This document shows, piece by piece, positions 34,221 through 44,504 of a stretch of 48,526 nt of DNA. The stretch is taken from NCBI RefSeq assembly GCF_002093115.1, contig NZ_NAAD01000023.1, forward strand, positions 1 to 48,526. Direction: 5' to 3'. Within the stretch, counting starts at the first letter, position 1. Every line of letters begins with the position of its first letter. A program made the position numbers and the translations under genes. The notes beneath the pieces were generated by a model that was given only the letters and a program-made list of their open reading frames with translations, searched no databases and was not told where the DNA came from. Origin of the DNA: Geothermobacter hydrogeniphilus (GTDB taxonomy: Bacteria; Desulfobacterota; Desulfuromonadia; Desulfuromonadales; Geothermobacteraceae).

Positions 34221-35150
34221 TCAGGCGCAATTCTTTCCTTCACCCCGGTGCGCGGCCAGGGCATTGGCCACGCGTGAACCGGAAGGACGCTGGAGATAGT
34301 CGGAGATATAACGACCCGCCGCCACCAGCGCCTGCAGATCGACCCCGGTTTCGATGCCGAGACCTTTGAGCATATAGAGCAGATCCTCGCTGGCGACATT
34401 CCCCGAGGCGCCGGGAGCGAAGGGGCAGCCGCCGAGACCGGCCACCGAGCTGTCAACCACGGCAATGCCCTGCTCCAGCACCGCAAGAATGTTGGCCAGC
34501 GCCTGACCGTAGGTATCATGAAAATGAACCGCCAACCGCTCCACCTGGACCTTGCGTGACACCGCCGCGATCATCGCCCGGGCCTTGCCCGGAGTGCCGA
34601 CCCCGATGGTGTCTCCAAGGGAAATCTCGTAACAGCCGAGTTCCATCATCCGCCCGGCCACCCAGGCGACCGACTCCGGATCGACCGCGCCTTCGTAGGG
34701 ACAGCCGAGTGCGCAGGAAACATAACCGCGAACCCTTAAACCCTGCTTGCGGGCCGCCTCGCAGACCTCGCCGAAACGATCAAAACTGACAGCGATCGAA
34801 CAGTTGATATTCTTGCGCGAGAAGGATTCCGAGGCGGCACCGAACACCGCCACCTCATCGGCGCCGGCGGCGATCGCCGCCTGCAGCCCCTGCAGGTTGG
34901 GCACCAGCACCGGGTAGCTGACCCCCGGCCGACGCTTGATTCCCAGCATCACCTCGGAGCTGTCGGCCATCTGCGGCATCCACTTCGGCGAGACGAAACT
35001 CGCCCCTTCAATGGCCGCCAGACCGGTTTCGGAAAGCCGGTTGATCAGTTCGATCTTCACCTCGGTCGGGACGACGGTCGACTCATGCTGCAGACCGTCA
35101 CGCGGTCCGACCTCGACAATCTTGACCCGTTTCGGCAATCTCACTCTCAT
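34221..35150 (-). CDS. hmgL: hydroxymethylglutaryl-CoA lyase
   Basis: This 309-residue TIM-barrel enzyme cleaves HMG-CoA to acetoacetate and acetyl-CoA, the last step of leucine breakdown. It has [10 protein letters not shown] at the N-terminus (catalytic Arg and metal Asp), [12 protein letters not shown] (metal histidines) and the family signature [17 protein letters not shown] containing the catalytic Cys. It starts two bases after the mccA stop, so the two are tightly coupled. It is the last gene of the five-gene operon and its acetoacetate would feed the CoA-transferase in this window. Confidence 0.95.
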   Translation of the reverse strand: MRVRLPKRVKIVEVGPRDGLQHESTVVPTEVKIELINRLSETGLAAIEGASFVSPKWMPQMADSSEVMLGIKRRPGVSYPVLVPNLQGLQAAIAAGADEVAVFGAASESFSRKNINCSIAVSFDRFGEVCEAARKQGLRVRGYVSCALGCPYEGAVDPESVAWVAGRMMELGCYEISLGDTIGVGTPGKARAMIAAVSRKVQVERLAVHFHDTYGQALANILAVLEQGIAVVDSSVAGLGGCPFAPGASGNVASEDLLYMLKGLGIETGVDLQALVAAGRYISDYLQRPSGSRVANALAAHRGEGKNCA

Positions 35151-35152
35151 CG

Positions 35153-37159
35153 TCAGGTCCCTTCGTCTGCGTCAAAAACCAGCAGCGGCGCGCCCTCGTC
35201 CACCAGGGCTCCGGCCTGATAGTTGAGCTCCGCGATCACCCCGTCAGCGGGCGCGGTGATGGTGTGCTCCATCTTCATCGCTTCGAGAATCACCAACGGC
35301 GTGCCGCGCTTGACCCGCGCCCCCTGGTCGACCATCACCGCGATGATCTTACCCGGCATCGGCGCCGTCACGCTGCCGCCGGCATCCTCCTGGTCAAAAG
35401 CCTCGGCGTAAGGATCGTGCAGCAGCAGCCGGTGCGCATGACCGGCCACCAGGACGTCCAGCTCAGCTCCCCGGCGAACGACCCTGGCCTGCAGCTTTCT
35501 CCCGGCGATCGACGCCTGCAGGGATCCGTCTTCCGCCAGGGATCCGGATGCTTCGATCGTTCCGGACGATAATTCGACCAGGCAGCCGCCCGAACGATAA
35601 TGGACCTTGGCCTCAACATCGGTTTCACCGTCGGTGAAGCAGAAACGATGATGATTGTCATCATTAAGCCGCCAGCCGTCGGTCAGGTGCCAGGGCGACC
35701 AGGGATCGTGGGAATCGACCGCGGCCCGCTGCGCCTCGGCTTCGCGACTCAGCAACAGGTAAAGAGAGGCCAGCACCAGCACCAGGTCGGACGCCGGAGC
35801 GGTCTCGGGGATCAGCTCGTCACGATGCTGCTCGATGAAACCGGTGTCAAAGGTCCCGGCGGCAAAGTCGTCCTGCCCGGCCACCGCCGACAAAAAACCG
35901 ACGTTGGTCTTCACCCCGGCCACTTCGACCTGTTCCAGGGCGCGACGCAGGCGACGCAGGGCAGCCGGGCGGTCCCGGTCCCAGACGATCAGCTTGGCAA
36001 TCATCGGGTCGTAGTGAATGCTGACCTCATCCCCCTGGCGGACGCCGGTATCGATCCGCAGATGCCCGTCCTCGGACGGAAACTGCAGATGATGCAGGCA
36101 ACCGATGGAGGGCAGGAAATCACGCGCCGGATCCTCGGCGTAGATCCTGGCCTCGATGGCGTGGCCATGGATATTGAGCTCTTCCTGGCGACAGGGAAGC
36201 GGTTCCCCGGCGGCCACCCGCAGCTGCCAGTCAACCAGGTCCTGCCCGGTGATCAGCTCGGTCACCGGGTGTTCGACCTGGAGGCGGGTGTTCATCTCCA
36301 TGAAATAGAAGGATCCATCGGTATCAAGCAGGAACTCGACCGTTCCGGCGCCGACATAGCCGATCGCCTCGGCGGCGGTCACCGCGGCCGCTCCCATCGC
36401 GCGACGCAGCTCGGCGGTCATCCCGGGAGCCGGGGCCTCTTCAAGCACTTTCTGGTGACGGCGCTGCACCGAACAGTCACGCTCGAACAGGTGCAGAACC
36501 CGGCCATGACTGTCGGCAAAGACCTGGATTTCAACATGTCGCGGCTGCTCCAGGTAACGCTCCAGCAGCAGCTTGTCGTCGCCGAAGCTGGCTGCGGCCT
36601 CGCGCCGGGCGCCCTCGATGGCGGCATCCAGCTCCGCCGGATCGCGCACCACGCGCATCCCCTTCCCTCCGCCGCCGGCACTTGCCTTGACCAGCAGCGG
36701 GAAGCCGATCTCACCGGCCGCCGCCCGCAGGGTCTGAAGGTCCTGGTCGTCACCATGATAGCCCGGGACCAGGGGCACCCCGGCCTGCTGCATGATTGTC
36801 TTGGCGGCACTTTTTGAACCCATGGCCCGGATCGCCTCGACGGTCGGACCGATGAAAGTCAGTCCGGCAGCGCCACAGGCGGCTGCGAAATCGGCATTTT
36901 CGGCCAGGAAACCATAACCGGGATGAATCGCTCCGGCCCCGGCACGGCGGGCGACATCGAGCAGCTTGTCAGCCTGCAGGTAGCTTTGAGCCGCCGGGGC
37001 CGGACCGATGTGCCAGGCCTCGTCGGCCAGGGCGACATGCCGGGCCTGTCGGTCGGCATCGGAATAGACCGCTATGGTGCGCAGGCCCAGTTTCCGGGCC
37101 GTGCGGATGATGCGGCAGGCAATCTCGCCGCGGTTGGCTATGAGTAGAGAATCGAACAT
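35153..37159 (-). CDS. mccA: methylcrotonyl-CoA carboxylase biotin-containing alpha subunit
   Basis: This 668-residue protein has a biotin carboxylase domain (about 1-450; [42 protein letters not shown]). A linker domain is followed by a biotin carboxyl carrier domain at the C-terminus with the biotinylated Lys in EAMKMEH. This layout is shared with propionyl- and geranyl-CoA carboxylases. The operon, with a 3-methylcrotonyl-type beta subunit, isovaleryl-CoA dehydrogenase and HMG-CoA lyase, makes the methylcrotonyl enzyme the clear choice. The Shine-Dalgarno is weak. A repeat lies just upstream of the start. Confidence 0.93.
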   Translation of the reverse strand: MFDSLLIANRGEIACRIIRTARKLGLRTIAVYSDADRQARHVALADEAWHIGPAPAAQSYLQADKLLDVARRAGAGAIHPGYGFLAENADFAAACGAAGLTFIGPTVEAIRAMGSKSAAKTIMQQAGVPLVPGYHGDDQDLQTLRAAAGEIGFPLLVKASAGGGGKGMRVVRDPAELDAAIEGARREAAASFGDDKLLLERYLEQPRHVEIQVFADSHGRVLHLFERDCSVQRRHQKVLEEAPAPGMTAELRRAMGAAAVTAAEAIGYVGAGTVEFLLDTDGSFYFMEMNTRLQVEHPVTELITGQDLVDWQLRVAAGEPLPCRQEELNIHGHAIEARIYAEDPARDFLPSIGCLHHLQFPSEDGHLRIDTGVRQGDEVSIHYDPMIAKLIVWDRDRPAALRRLRRALEQVEVAGVKTNVGFLSAVAGQDDFAAGTFDTGFIEQHRDELIPETAPASDLVLVLASLYLLLSREAEAQRAAVDSHDPWSPWHLTDGWRLNDDNHHRFCFTDGETDVEAKVHYRSGGCLVELSSGTIEASGSLAEDGSLQASIAGRKLQARVVRRGAELDVLVAGHAHRLLLHDPYAEAFDQEDAGGSVTAPMPGKIIAVMVDQGARVKRGTPLVILEAMKMEHTITAPADGVIAELNYQAGALVDEGAPLLVFDADEGT

Positions 37160-37174
37160 AATGTTTCAACCTTT

Positions 37175-37356
37175 CGCCGCCAAGGCGCCAGGGACGCCAA
37201 GAAAAACCCTTTTAACGGAGAGTCGCAGAGAGTGAGAGAATACAGAGAAAATCAAAAGCGATTTTTGGTTTCAAACCCAAAAGATCTTCTCTCCTTCTCT
37301 GCCTCTCTCCACCTCTGCGTTAAAGCAGTTTGCAGTTTTGCCTTTCTTGGCGGCCC
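37175..37356. repeat. nested CCAAG/CAGAG repeat, copy 4 of 8
   Basis: GCCGCCAAGGCGCCAGG pairs at the far end with CCTTTCTTGGCGGCC. Inside, TTAACGGAGAGTCGCAGAGAG pairs with CTCTCTCCACCTCTGCGTTAA, and innermost AAAATC-type blocks pair as well. It lies between mccA and liuC within the operon. Confidence 0.85.
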
Positions 37357-37358
37357 TC

Positions 37359-38156
37359 TTAATCTTTTTCCACCGCCCAGTTCGGCCGGCGTTTCTCCAG
37401 GAACGCGCCGAGCCCTTCACGCCCCTCGTCACTGGCCCGGGCGGCGGCGATCCGCTCGGCGGTATCGGCCAGCAGATCCTCGTCCACGGGACGCCAGGCG
37501 ACATCGGCAACCAACTGCTTGGCGGCCGCCATCGCCTGCGGGCCGTTCTGCAGCAGCAACCGGGTCAGCCGGTCCGCTTCCCTATCCAGGTCTTCGGCAG
37601 CCACGATCTCATGCACCAGGCCCATCCGCAGCGCGCTTTCGACATCAAACCGCTCGGCCGTGAGAAAGTAGCGGCGGGCGGCACGCGGACCGATGGCGGC
37701 CACCACATAGGGAGAGATGGTCGCCGGGATAAGCCCCAGCTTCACCTCGGAAAGGCAGAAACTGGCCCGTGGCGTGGCCAGCACCAGGTCACATGCAGCC
37801 ACCAGTCCGACACCACCGCCGAAGACGGCTCCCTGGACCAGGGCGACAGTCGGTTTGGGCAGATCGTTCAGGGTCCGCAGCAGTTCGGCCAGGGCCATGG
37901 CATCGGCGAGATTCTCTTCACGCGAGTAGTCGGCCATGCGCCGCATCCAGCCGAGATCGGCCCCGGCGGAAAAACTCTTTCCCGTTGCCGTCAGGCGCAC
38001 CAGGCGCACCCGCGGATCGGCCGCGAACTTCTGCAGCGCCTCCGTCATCCCGGCGATCAGGCTGTCATCGAAGGCGTTGTGCAGTTCCGGCCGGTTCAGG
38101 GTCAGGGTCGCCCGGCCGAGGTCGTCGATCTCCGTCAGCAGTTTGTCGTTGCTCAT
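37359..38156 (-). CDS. liuC: methylglutaconyl-CoA hydratase
   Basis: This 265-residue crotonase-family enzyme has FSAGADLGWMRRMADYS, a segment characteristic of LiuC, and the oxyanion-hole/active-site region GAVFGGGVGLVAACDL and LSEVKLGLIPATISPYV. It hydrates 3-methylglutaconyl-CoA to HMG-CoA, the step between the carboxylase and HMG-CoA lyase, and its genes flank it in the operon. The paralogue at 44505 is a generic short-chain crotonase. Confidence 0.92.
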   Translation of the reverse strand: MSNDKLLTEIDDLGRATLTLNRPELHNAFDDSLIAGMTEALQKFAADPRVRLVRLTATGKSFSAGADLGWMRRMADYSREENLADAMALAELLRTLNDLPKPTVALVQGAVFGGGVGLVAACDLVLATPRASFCLSEVKLGLIPATISPYVVAAIGPRAARRYFLTAERFDVESALRMGLVHEIVAAEDLDREADRLTRLLLQNGPQAMAAAKQLVADVAWRPVDEDLLADTAERIAAARASDEGREGLGAFLEKRRPNWAVEKD

Positions 38157-38264
38157 GGCTGAATAAACCTTTCGAAATGAAGAATGTTCAGATGCCGCAG
38201 GCCTCTCCCGCGCGTTGCGGCAGGGTAAGGGGAAAGGGGGAAAATGACAATCCCTTCACCCAGC

Positions 38265-38440
38265 CCCAAATCCACCGACCATTTCGGGATTCGGCTGTCG
38301 TTACGGTGAATCTGCTTTGTTGCCGTCACCGTTTCGGTGCTCGACGTAGCGCGGCTACGCCTGTGCCCGAAACGGTGCGGCGCCGCGCATCTCCACCCGT
38401 TCCGCCACCCTCGCTCCGCAAAACCGCCGGTGGATTTGGG
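38265..38440. repeat. 176-bp repeat element with terminal and inner inverted repeats
   Basis: Termini CCCAAATCCACCG (38265-38277) and CGGTGGATTTGGG (38428-38440) are perfect 13-bp complements. Inside, ACCGTTTCGG (38328-38337) and CCGAAACGGT (38367-38376) enclose GTAGC-GCG-GCTAC. This separate repeat family fills most of the 316-base gap between mccB and liuC and has no coding capacity; it could be a small non-autonomous element. Confidence 0.8.
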
Positions 38441-38472
38441 CCAGCCTGCCGCCGGTCGCGGGACAATCCGGC

Positions 38473-40080
38473 CTACATCCGGAACACTCCGAAGCGGGTT
38501 GCTTCAACCGGCGCGTTGAGCGCCGCCGAGATCCCCAGGCCCAGTACCATGCGGGTTTCGGCAGGGTCGATGATGCCGTCATCCCAGAGACGGGCGCTGG
38601 CGTAGTAGGGATGTCCCTGGCAATCGTACTGTTCACGGATCGGCTGTTTGAAGGCCTCTTCCTCCTCGGCGCTCCACTCCTCGCCGCGGGCCTCCAACCC
38701 GTCCCGCTTGACCTGGGCCAGCACCCCGGCGGCCTGTTCGCCGCCCATCACCGAGATGCGCGCGTTGGGCCACATCCAGAGCATGCGCGGGCTGTAGGCA
38801 CGACCGCACATGCCGTAGTTGCCGGCCCCGAAACTGCCGCCGATCAGTACCGTGAACTTAGGTACCGCCGCGCAGGCAACCGCGGTCACCATCTTGGCCC
38901 CGTCCTTGGCGATGCCGCCGGCCTCGTACTTGCTGCCGACCATGAAGCCGGTGACGTTCTGCAGAAACACCAGCGGGATGCCGCGCTGGCTGCACAACTC
39001 GATGAAGTGAGCACCCTTCTGCGCCGATTCGGAGAAGAGGATGCCGTTGTTGGCGACGATGCCGACCGGGTAGCCGAAGATGTGAGCGAACCCGCAGACC
39101 AGGGTTTCACCGTAGAGCTTCTTGAATTCATCGAACTCCGACCCGTCGACAATACGGGCGATCACTTCGCGGACATCGAAGGGCTTGCGGCTGTCGGTCG
39201 GAATCAGTCCATAGATCTCCTCGGCCGGGTAGAGCGGTTCGACCGGTTCGCGCAACGCCAGCGAAGGGCGCTTGACCCGGTTGAGATTGGCAACGATCTT
39301 CCGGGCCAGACCGAGCGCGTGGGCGTCGTTGGCGGCGTAATGGTCGGTCACCCCGGAGGTGCGGCAGTGCACATCGGCGCCGCCGAGATCCTCGGCGCTG
39401 ACCACTTCGCCGGTGGCCGCCTTGACCAGCGGCGGACCACCGAGAAAGATGGTGCCCTGCTGCCGGACGATGATGCTTTCGTCCGCCATCGCCGGGACAT
39501 AGGCGCCCCCGGCGGTGCAGGAGCCCATCACCACGGCGATCTGCGGGATGCCCTTGGAGGACATCCTGGCCTGGTTGTAAAAAATCCGTCCGAAATGGTC
39601 CCGGTCTGGAAAGACGTCTTCCTGCAGAGGCAGGAAGGCCCCGCCCGAATCGACCAGATAGATGCAGGGCAGATGGTTCTGCTCGGCGATCTCCTGGGCC
39701 CGGACATGCTTCTTGACCGTCAGCGGCAGGTAGGAACCGCCCTTGACCGTCGCATCGTTGGCGATAATCAGGCATTCCCGACCGGAAACCCGGCCGATAC
39801 CGGTGATCACTCCACCGGCCGCGACCTTGCCGTCGTACATGTCCCAGGCGGCGAACTGGGAAAATTCGAGAAACGGCGAACCGACATCAAGCAACTGGCG
39901 GATCCGTTCACGCGGCAGCAGTTTGCCGCGGGCCAGGTGCTTCTCCCGCGCCCGCTCGCCGCCGCCCAGCTTGATCCGCGCCACCTTCTCGCGCAGATCC
40001 GCAACCTGGGCGCGCAGCACCTCGGCGTTGCGACGAAAATCCTCTGATTCAGGCTGTAATGAACTCTTGAGAATACTCAT
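38473..40080 (-). CDS. mccB: methylcrotonyl-CoA carboxylase beta subunit
   Basis: This 535-residue carboxyltransferase has the two crotonase-like domains of the biotin-dependent carboxylase family ([61 protein letters not shown]). It transfers CO2 from biotin to 3-methylcrotonyl-CoA to give 3-methylglutaconyl-CoA. The sequence is close to the MccB/LiuB branch rather than the propionyl-CoA carboxylase beta chain. It lies downstream of ivd, with a repeat in the 231-base gap between them. Confidence 0.94.
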   Translation of the reverse strand: MSILKSSLQPESEDFRRNAEVLRAQVADLREKVARIKLGGGERAREKHLARGKLLPRERIRQLLDVGSPFLEFSQFAAWDMYDGKVAAGGVITGIGRVSGRECLIIANDATVKGGSYLPLTVKKHVRAQEIAEQNHLPCIYLVDSGGAFLPLQEDVFPDRDHFGRIFYNQARMSSKGIPQIAVVMGSCTAGGAYVPAMADESIIVRQQGTIFLGGPPLVKAATGEVVSAEDLGGADVHCRTSGVTDHYAANDAHALGLARKIVANLNRVKRPSLALREPVEPLYPAEEIYGLIPTDSRKPFDVREVIARIVDGSEFDEFKKLYGETLVCGFAHIFGYPVGIVANNGILFSESAQKGAHFIELCSQRGIPLVFLQNVTGFMVGSKYEAGGIAKDGAKMVTAVACAAVPKFTVLIGGSFGAGNYGMCGRAYSPRMLWMWPNARISVMGGEQAAGVLAQVKRDGLEARGEEWSAEEEEAFKQPIREQYDCQGHPYYASARLWDDGIIDPAETRMVLGLGISAALNAPVEATRFGVFRM

Positions 40081-40116
40081 GAATGATCCGATCTGGGGTT
40101 CACATCAAAATCTTTT

Positions 40117-40294
40117 TGCCACCAAGACGCCAAGAAAGGCAAAACTGCAAACTGCTTTAACGCAAAGGCGGAGAGAGGCAGAGAAGATTTGGGTTTAAAA
40201 CCAAAAAATTGCTTTTGATTTTCTCTCTGGGCCCTCTCCCCCTCTGCGACTCTCCGTTAAAAGGGTTTTTCCTGGCGGCCTTGGTCCCTTGGTG
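40117..40294. repeat. nested CCAAG/CAGAG repeat, copy 5 of 8
   Basis: GCCACCAAGACGCCAAGAAAGG pairs loosely with CCTGGCGGCCTTGGTCCCTTGG at the other end. The inner TTTAACGCAAAGGCGGAGAGAGGCAGAG pairs with CTCTGCGACTCTCCGTTAA. It lies between ivd and mccB. Confidence 0.85.
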
Positions 40295-40311
40295 ACTGCA
40301 TTCGCCGTTCC

Positions 40312-41490
40312 CTATTCCGTCTCCGCAAACAACTCCCGACCGATCAGCATCCGCCGGATCTCACTGGTGCCGGCGCCGATCTCGTAGAGCTTGGCGTCGC
40401 GCAGCAGTCGGCCGGTGGGGAATTCATTGATGTAACCATTGCCGCCGAGACACTGGATGGCGTCGAGGGCCATCCGGGTGGCCGTTTCGGCGGAGTAGAG
40501 GATCGCGCCGGCGGCATCCTTGCGCAGGGTGCGCCCACCGCGCCTGATGGCGTCGCGGGCCACCGCATAGACGTAGGCCCGGCAGGCATTCATACCGGTA
40601 TACATATCGGCCAGCTTGGCCTGGATCAACTGGAACTCGCCGATCGCGTGCCCGAACTGTTTGCGTTCATGAACATAGGGGATCACCACATCCATGCAGG
40701 CCCCCATGATTCCCAGCGGACCGCCGGAAAGAACAATCCGCTCGTAATCGAGGCCGCTCATCAGCACTTTGACCCCGCCGTTGATCTCCCCGAGGACGTT
40801 CTCAACCGGCACCTGGCAGTTCTCGAAAACCAGTTCGCAGGTATTGGAACCGCGCATCCCGAGTTTGTCGAGTTTCTGAGCGGTGGAAAAACCGGTAAAC
40901 CCTTTCTCGATCAAAAAAGCGGTGATGCCGCGTGGACCGGCTTCCGGGTCGGTCTTGGCATAAACCACCAGCACATCGGCATCCGGGCCGTTGGTGATCC
41001 ACATCTTGGTACCGTTGAGGACGAAGACGTCTCCCTGGCGATCCGCCCGCAACTTCATGCTGACGACATCGGAACCGGACCCGGTCTCGCTCATGGCCAG
41101 GGCGCCGACATGCTCGCCGCTGATCAGTTTCGGCAGGTATTTTGATTTTTGTTCGGAATTGCCGTTACGGAAAATCTGGTTGACGCAGAGATTGGAATGG
41201 GCGCCATAGGAGAGTGCCACCGAAGCCGAGGCCCGGCTGATTTCTTCCATGGCGATGACGTGCTCAAGGTAGCTCATGCCGGCCCCGCCGTACTCTTCGC
41301 TGACGGTGACGCCCAGCAGTCCGAGATCCCCCATCTTGCGCCAGAGGTCGGCCGGGAAGAGATTGTCCCGGTCGATGTCGGCGGCACGCGGAGCAATCTC
41401 CTCGGCAGCAAATTGTCGCACCGTCTCCTGCAGCAGGGTAGCGGTATCGTCAAGGTCAAAACTGAGTCCGGGATAGTTGATCACTGTCAT
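40312..41490 (-). CDS. ivd: isovaleryl-CoA dehydrogenase
   Basis: This 392-residue acyl-CoA dehydrogenase family flavoenzyme oxidises isovaleryl-CoA to 3-methylcrotonyl-CoA and passes electrons to ETF. The canonical catalytic Glu position reads Gly in [13 protein letters not shown], and a Glu appears instead in [14 protein letters not shown]. That displacement is diagnostic of isovaleryl-CoA dehydrogenase and separates it from the two paralogues at 41712 and 43107. I use the ATG of MTVINYPG, preceded by GGAGA; a TTG four codons upstream is possible. It is the first gene of the leucine operon, behind a sigma-54 promoter. Confidence 0.95.
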   Translation of the reverse strand: MTVINYPGLSFDLDDTATLLQETVRQFAAEEIAPRAADIDRDNLFPADLWRKMGDLGLLGVTVSEEYGGAGMSYLEHVIAMEEISRASASVALSYGAHSNLCVNQIFRNGNSEQKSKYLPKLISGEHVGALAMSETGSGSDVVSMKLRADRQGDVFVLNGTKMWITNGPDADVLVVYAKTDPEAGPRGITAFLIEKGFTGFSTAQKLDKLGMRGSNTCELVFENCQVPVENVLGEINGGVKVLMSGLDYERIVLSGGPLGIMGACMDVVIPYVHERKQFGHAIGEFQLIQAKLADMYTGMNACRAYVYAVARDAIRRGGRTLRKDAAGAILYSAETATRMALDAIQCLGGNGYINEFPTGRLLRDAKLYEIGAGTSEIRRMLIGRELFAETE

Positions 41491-41533
41491 GATTTTCTCC
41501 AACGGTGGTTAAGAAACTGCTGCCCTGTTGAAT

Positions 41534-41549
41534 AGCAAGCCCAGTGCCA
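41534..41549 (-). promoter_or_regulatory. sigma-54 promoter of the leucine-degradation operon
   Basis: Read leftward, TGGCACTGGGCTTGCT matches the -24/-12 consensus with GG and GC ten bases apart. The predicted leader to ivd is about 33 bases. No activator gene is adjacent and I could not define an upstream site, although the region up to 41650 is free. Confidence 0.85.
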
Positions 41550-41652
41550 AACCCGGAAGCGATTACGTATTTAAAAATCCTCCACTAACCTATTGAAATA
41601 AAACGGCTTTAAAGACCGGCATAGTGACTGTTCAAATCTTCTTCCGGGGTGT

Positions 41653-41702
41653 GTCAACGGACGGAGACGACCGCTGCTTAACAGCTGTCTCCGTCCGTTG
41701 AC
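41653..41702. repeat. 16-bp perfect inverted repeat between bcd and ivd
   Basis: GTCAACGGACGGAGAC (41653-41668) and GTCTCCGTCCGTTGAC (41687-41702) are perfect complements. The loop itself contains GCTG-CTTAA-CAGC, giving a long hairpin nine bases after the bcd stop. No T run follows on either strand. It may end or stabilise the bcd message, or act as a site upstream of the ivd promoter. Confidence 0.8.
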
Positions 41703-41711
41703 CCGGGACAG

Positions 41712-42857
41712 CTAGCGGGTGATGGCCGCCCCGATGACAATCCGCTGCACCTCATTGGTGCCTTCGTAAATCTGGGTGATCTTGGCGTCGCGCATCATTC
41801 TTTCAACCGGGAAATCACGGGTAAATCCATAACCGCCGTGAATCTGCACTGCTTCGGTGGTCACCTTCATGGCCACGTCGGAAGCGTACATCTTGGCCAT
41901 GGCCGAATCCTTGCCGTAGGGAATCCCGGCGCTCGCCTTGTAGGCGGCCTGGTAAACCAGCAGACGGGCGGCCTCGATCTCGGTCGCCATGTCGGCCAGC
42001 TTGAACTGGATCGCCTGGAAACCGGCAATCGGCTGATCGAACTGCTTGCGCTCACGGGCGTAGTTCAAAGCTTCCTCGTAGGCTCCCTGGGCGATGCCGA
42101 GGGCCTGGGAAGCAATTCCGATGCGACCGCCATCGAGGGTTTTCATCGCCACCTTGAAACCGCTCCCCTCTTCGCCGAGCAGGTTGGCAAGGGGAATCCG
42201 GCAATTGTCGAACACCAGTTCACGGGTGGGTGAGGAGCGGATACCCAGCTTCGACTCCTTCTTGCCGAAGGTAAAACCGGGGGTATCCTTCTCGACAATG
42301 AAGGCACTGATGCCGTGATGTTTCTCCGCCTGCTTGTCGGTCCGGGCGAAAACGATGTAGATCTCGGCCTCTCCACCGTTGGTGCAGAAGATCTTGGTGC
42401 CGTTCAAGACCCAGCTGTCCCCATCCCTGACCGCGGTGGTCCGGGTGCCGCCGGCGTCAGAACCGGCCCCGGTCTCGGTCAGGGCGAAAGCTCCGAGCTT
42501 GGTCCCCTGGGCCAGGGGGGTCAGAAACTGCTGTTTCTGTTCCTCGGTCCCGAACAGGTAGATCGGATTGGCGCCGAGGGACAGGTGCGCCGAAAGGGTC
42601 ACGCCGGTCGAAGCGCAAACCCGAGAGAGTTCTTCAACGGCAATGGCGTAGCTGATATAGTCGGCACCGGCGCCACCATATTCTTCGGGGAAAACGATCC
42701 CGGTCAGGCCGAGTTCACCAACCTTGTCGTGCATCAGGGCGCGATCGAAGGTTTCGGTTTCATCCCGCTCCGCGGCGCCCGGCTTGATCTCCTTTTCGGC
42801 GAACTCGCGCACCGTCTGGCGGATCAGGCTCTGTTCTTCGGTCAGTTCAAATTTCAT
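41712..42857 (-). CDS. bcd: acyl-CoA dehydrogenase, butyryl-CoA type
   Basis: This 381-residue acyl-CoA dehydrogenase has [36 protein letters not shown] and the catalytic Glu in the canonical place, [10 protein letters not shown]. It fits short-chain (butyryl-CoA) dehydrogenases and forms crotonyl-CoA with electrons leaving to ETF, whose genes are not in the window. AGGAGG lies five bases before the ATG. Together with thiolase, hydroxybutyryl-CoA dehydrogenase and crotonase it gives a complete C4 cycle. Electron flow in either direction is possible, and oxidation fits the context better. Confidence 0.88.
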   Translation of the reverse strand: MKFELTEEQSLIRQTVREFAEKEIKPGAAERDETETFDRALMHDKVGELGLTGIVFPEEYGGAGADYISYAIAVEELSRVCASTGVTLSAHLSLGANPIYLFGTEEQKQQFLTPLAQGTKLGAFALTETGAGSDAGGTRTTAVRDGDSWVLNGTKIFCTNGGEAEIYIVFARTDKQAEKHHGISAFIVEKDTPGFTFGKKESKLGIRSSPTRELVFDNCRIPLANLLGEEGSGFKVAMKTLDGGRIGIASQALGIAQGAYEEALNYARERKQFDQPIAGFQAIQFKLADMATEIEAARLLVYQAAYKASAGIPYGKDSAMAKMYASDVAMKVTTEAVQIHGGYGFTRDFPVERMMRDAKITQIYEGTNEVQRIVIGAAITR

Positions 42858-42893
42858 TTATGCCTCCTGTTGCTGGTTGAAAAAGATAAATGC

Positions 42894-43090
42894 AGCCACC
42901 AAGACACCAAGTCCACCAAGAAAATCAAAAACTGAAAACTGATTTATCGCAGGGGCAGAGAACATTGGAGAAAGCGAGAAAATCCTCTGGGTTTTAAACC
43001 CGAAATTGCTTTCTGGTTTTTCGGCGTCCCCTCCCTCTATGCGACTCTCCGTCAAGATGGTTTTCTTGGTGATCTTGGTGTCTTGGTGGC
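42894..43090. repeat. nested CCAAG/CAGAG repeat, copy 6 of 8
   Basis: GCCACCAAGACACCAAGTCCACCAAG pairs with CTTGGTGATCTTGGTGTCTTGGTGGC, an unusually regular outer stem. The inner part is more degenerate (GGCAGAGAACATTGGAGAAAG with TATGCGACTCTCCGTC). It lies between the two acyl-CoA dehydrogenase genes. Confidence 0.85.
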
Positions 43091-43106
43091 GAATCTACTG
43101 CCGTTT

Positions 43107-44264
43107 TCACCCGAAACTGCGCAGAATATCCCGGGCGATGATCAGTCGCTGGATTTCACTGGTGCCTTCGTAGATGGTGGTGATGCGGGCGTCGCGGGCG
43201 TAGCGCTCGACCGGGAAATCGCTGGTGTATCCGTAGCCGCCGTGGATCTGCAACGCCTCGTAACAGGCCCGGTTGGCGCTTTCACTGGCGAACAGCTTGG
43301 CCATCGACGCCGCCCGGGCGTAGGAGCGACCCTGCTCCTTCTGGAAAGCGGCATTCATCAGCAGCAATCGGGCCGCTTCGAGTTCGGTGAAGGTATCCGC
43401 TATTTTCCACTGGATCGCCTGGAAATCGGCCAGCTTGTGGCCGAACTGCTTGCGCTCCAGGGCATAGCGGGTGGCACAGTCGATGGCAGCCAGGCCGACG
43501 CCGAGAGCCAGGGAACCAATGCCGATACGACCACCGGCCAGTTCACCGACCGCGACGCGGAAACCGTCGTTGAGGCGCCCCATCAACGCATCTTTCGGCA
43601 CCCGGCAGTCACTGAAAACAACCTCGTTGGTAGCCGAGGCGTGCTGCCCCATCTTCTCTTCCTGCTTGCCGATGCTCAGGCCCGGGGTCTCCCGCTCGAT
43701 CAGGAAACAGCTGATCCCCTTCCCTTTCGGGGCCTGTTTGTCGGTCACCGCCCAGACCACGAACACCCCGGCGTAGGGCGCGCTGGTGATGAAGATCTTG
43801 CTGCCGTTGAGAACCCACTGGTCACCCTCCAGGACAGCCGTGGTCGTCATCCCGGCCGGGTCGGACCCGGCACCGGATTCAGTCAGGGCAAAGGCACCGG
43901 CCGGGTACTCCCCCGAACAGATCCGGGGAATGTACTGCCGGCGCTGCTCTTCACTGCCGACCGCCTGAATGACTTCGCAGACCATGTTGTTGACCGACAC
44001 GGTCACCGCGGTCGAAGCGCAGGCACGGGAGATCTCCGTCAGGGCAAGGGAAAAGGCGACCACCCCGGTCTCGGCACCACCGTACTCCTCGCGCACGTTC
44101 AGCCCCATGAAGCCGAGTTCAGCCAGCTTGCGCAGATTGTCGAAAAAGGGCTGCTGATCGCCGCCCCGGTCAAGCTCGCCGGCCACCGGGGCCAGTTCCG
44201 CCTCGGCAAATTCCTTCGCGGTCTGCTGGATCAGTTTCTGTTCTTCGGTCAGGTCAAGGTTCAC
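43107..44264 (-). CDS. acyl-CoA dehydrogenase (second paralogue)
   Basis: This 385-residue acyl-CoA dehydrogenase has FALTESGAGSDPAG, QIHGGYGYTSDFPVERYARDARI and the catalytic Glu in IYEGTSEIQR. It begins with a GTG preceded by AGGATC. It differs from bcd enough to suggest another chain length or branched substrate, for example 2-methyl- or isobutyryl-CoA, but the sequence does not decide. It shares direction with crt upstream and bcd downstream, with repeat elements in both gaps. Confidence 0.85.
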   Translation of the reverse strand: MNLDLTEEQKLIQQTAKEFAEAELAPVAGELDRGGDQQPFFDNLRKLAELGFMGLNVREEYGGAETGVVAFSLALTEISRACASTAVTVSVNNMVCEVIQAVGSEEQRRQYIPRICSGEYPAGAFALTESGAGSDPAGMTTTAVLEGDQWVLNGSKIFITSAPYAGVFVVWAVTDKQAPKGKGISCFLIERETPGLSIGKQEEKMGQHASATNEVVFSDCRVPKDALMGRLNDGFRVAVGELAGGRIGIGSLALGVGLAAIDCATRYALERKQFGHKLADFQAIQWKIADTFTELEAARLLLMNAAFQKEQGRSYARAASMAKLFASESANRACYEALQIHGGYGYTSDFPVERYARDARITTIYEGTSEIQRLIIARDILRSFG

Positions 44265-44300
44265 GTTTCAGATCCTTTTTTCGGGGGCCGCCCGCTCACG

Positions 44301-44490
44301 GTGTTCGCTCAAGACGCCAAGAAAGTCAAAATCTGTTTCACGCAGAGGTGGAGAGGGGCAGAGACAGAGAAAATCCATTTGGAAGAATTTAAATTCCCGA
44401 ATCCAGGTCTGGATTTGCTCTGCGTTCTCTCCTGCTCTGCGTCTCTCCGTTGAAAAAGGTTCTCTTGGCGCTCTTGGTGTCTTGGCGGCC
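44301..44490. repeat. nested CCAAG/CAGAG repeat, copy 7 of 8
   Basis: CAAGACGCCAAGAAAG pairs with the right-hand CTTGGCGCTCTTGGTGTCTTGG. Inside, TTTCACGCAGAGGTGGAGAGG pairs with CCTGCTCTGCGTCTCTCCG. It fills the gap between crt and the second acyl-CoA dehydrogenase. Confidence 0.82.
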
Positions 44491-44504
44491 CAAAGATTTT
44501 CAGC

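Noticed and set aside
41712-44264. Either acyl-CoA dehydrogenase as a second isovaleryl-CoA dehydrogenase
   Set aside because: Both have the canonical IYEGT glutamate, whereas the enzyme at 40312 shows the displaced glutamate typical of isovaleryl-CoA dehydrogenase.
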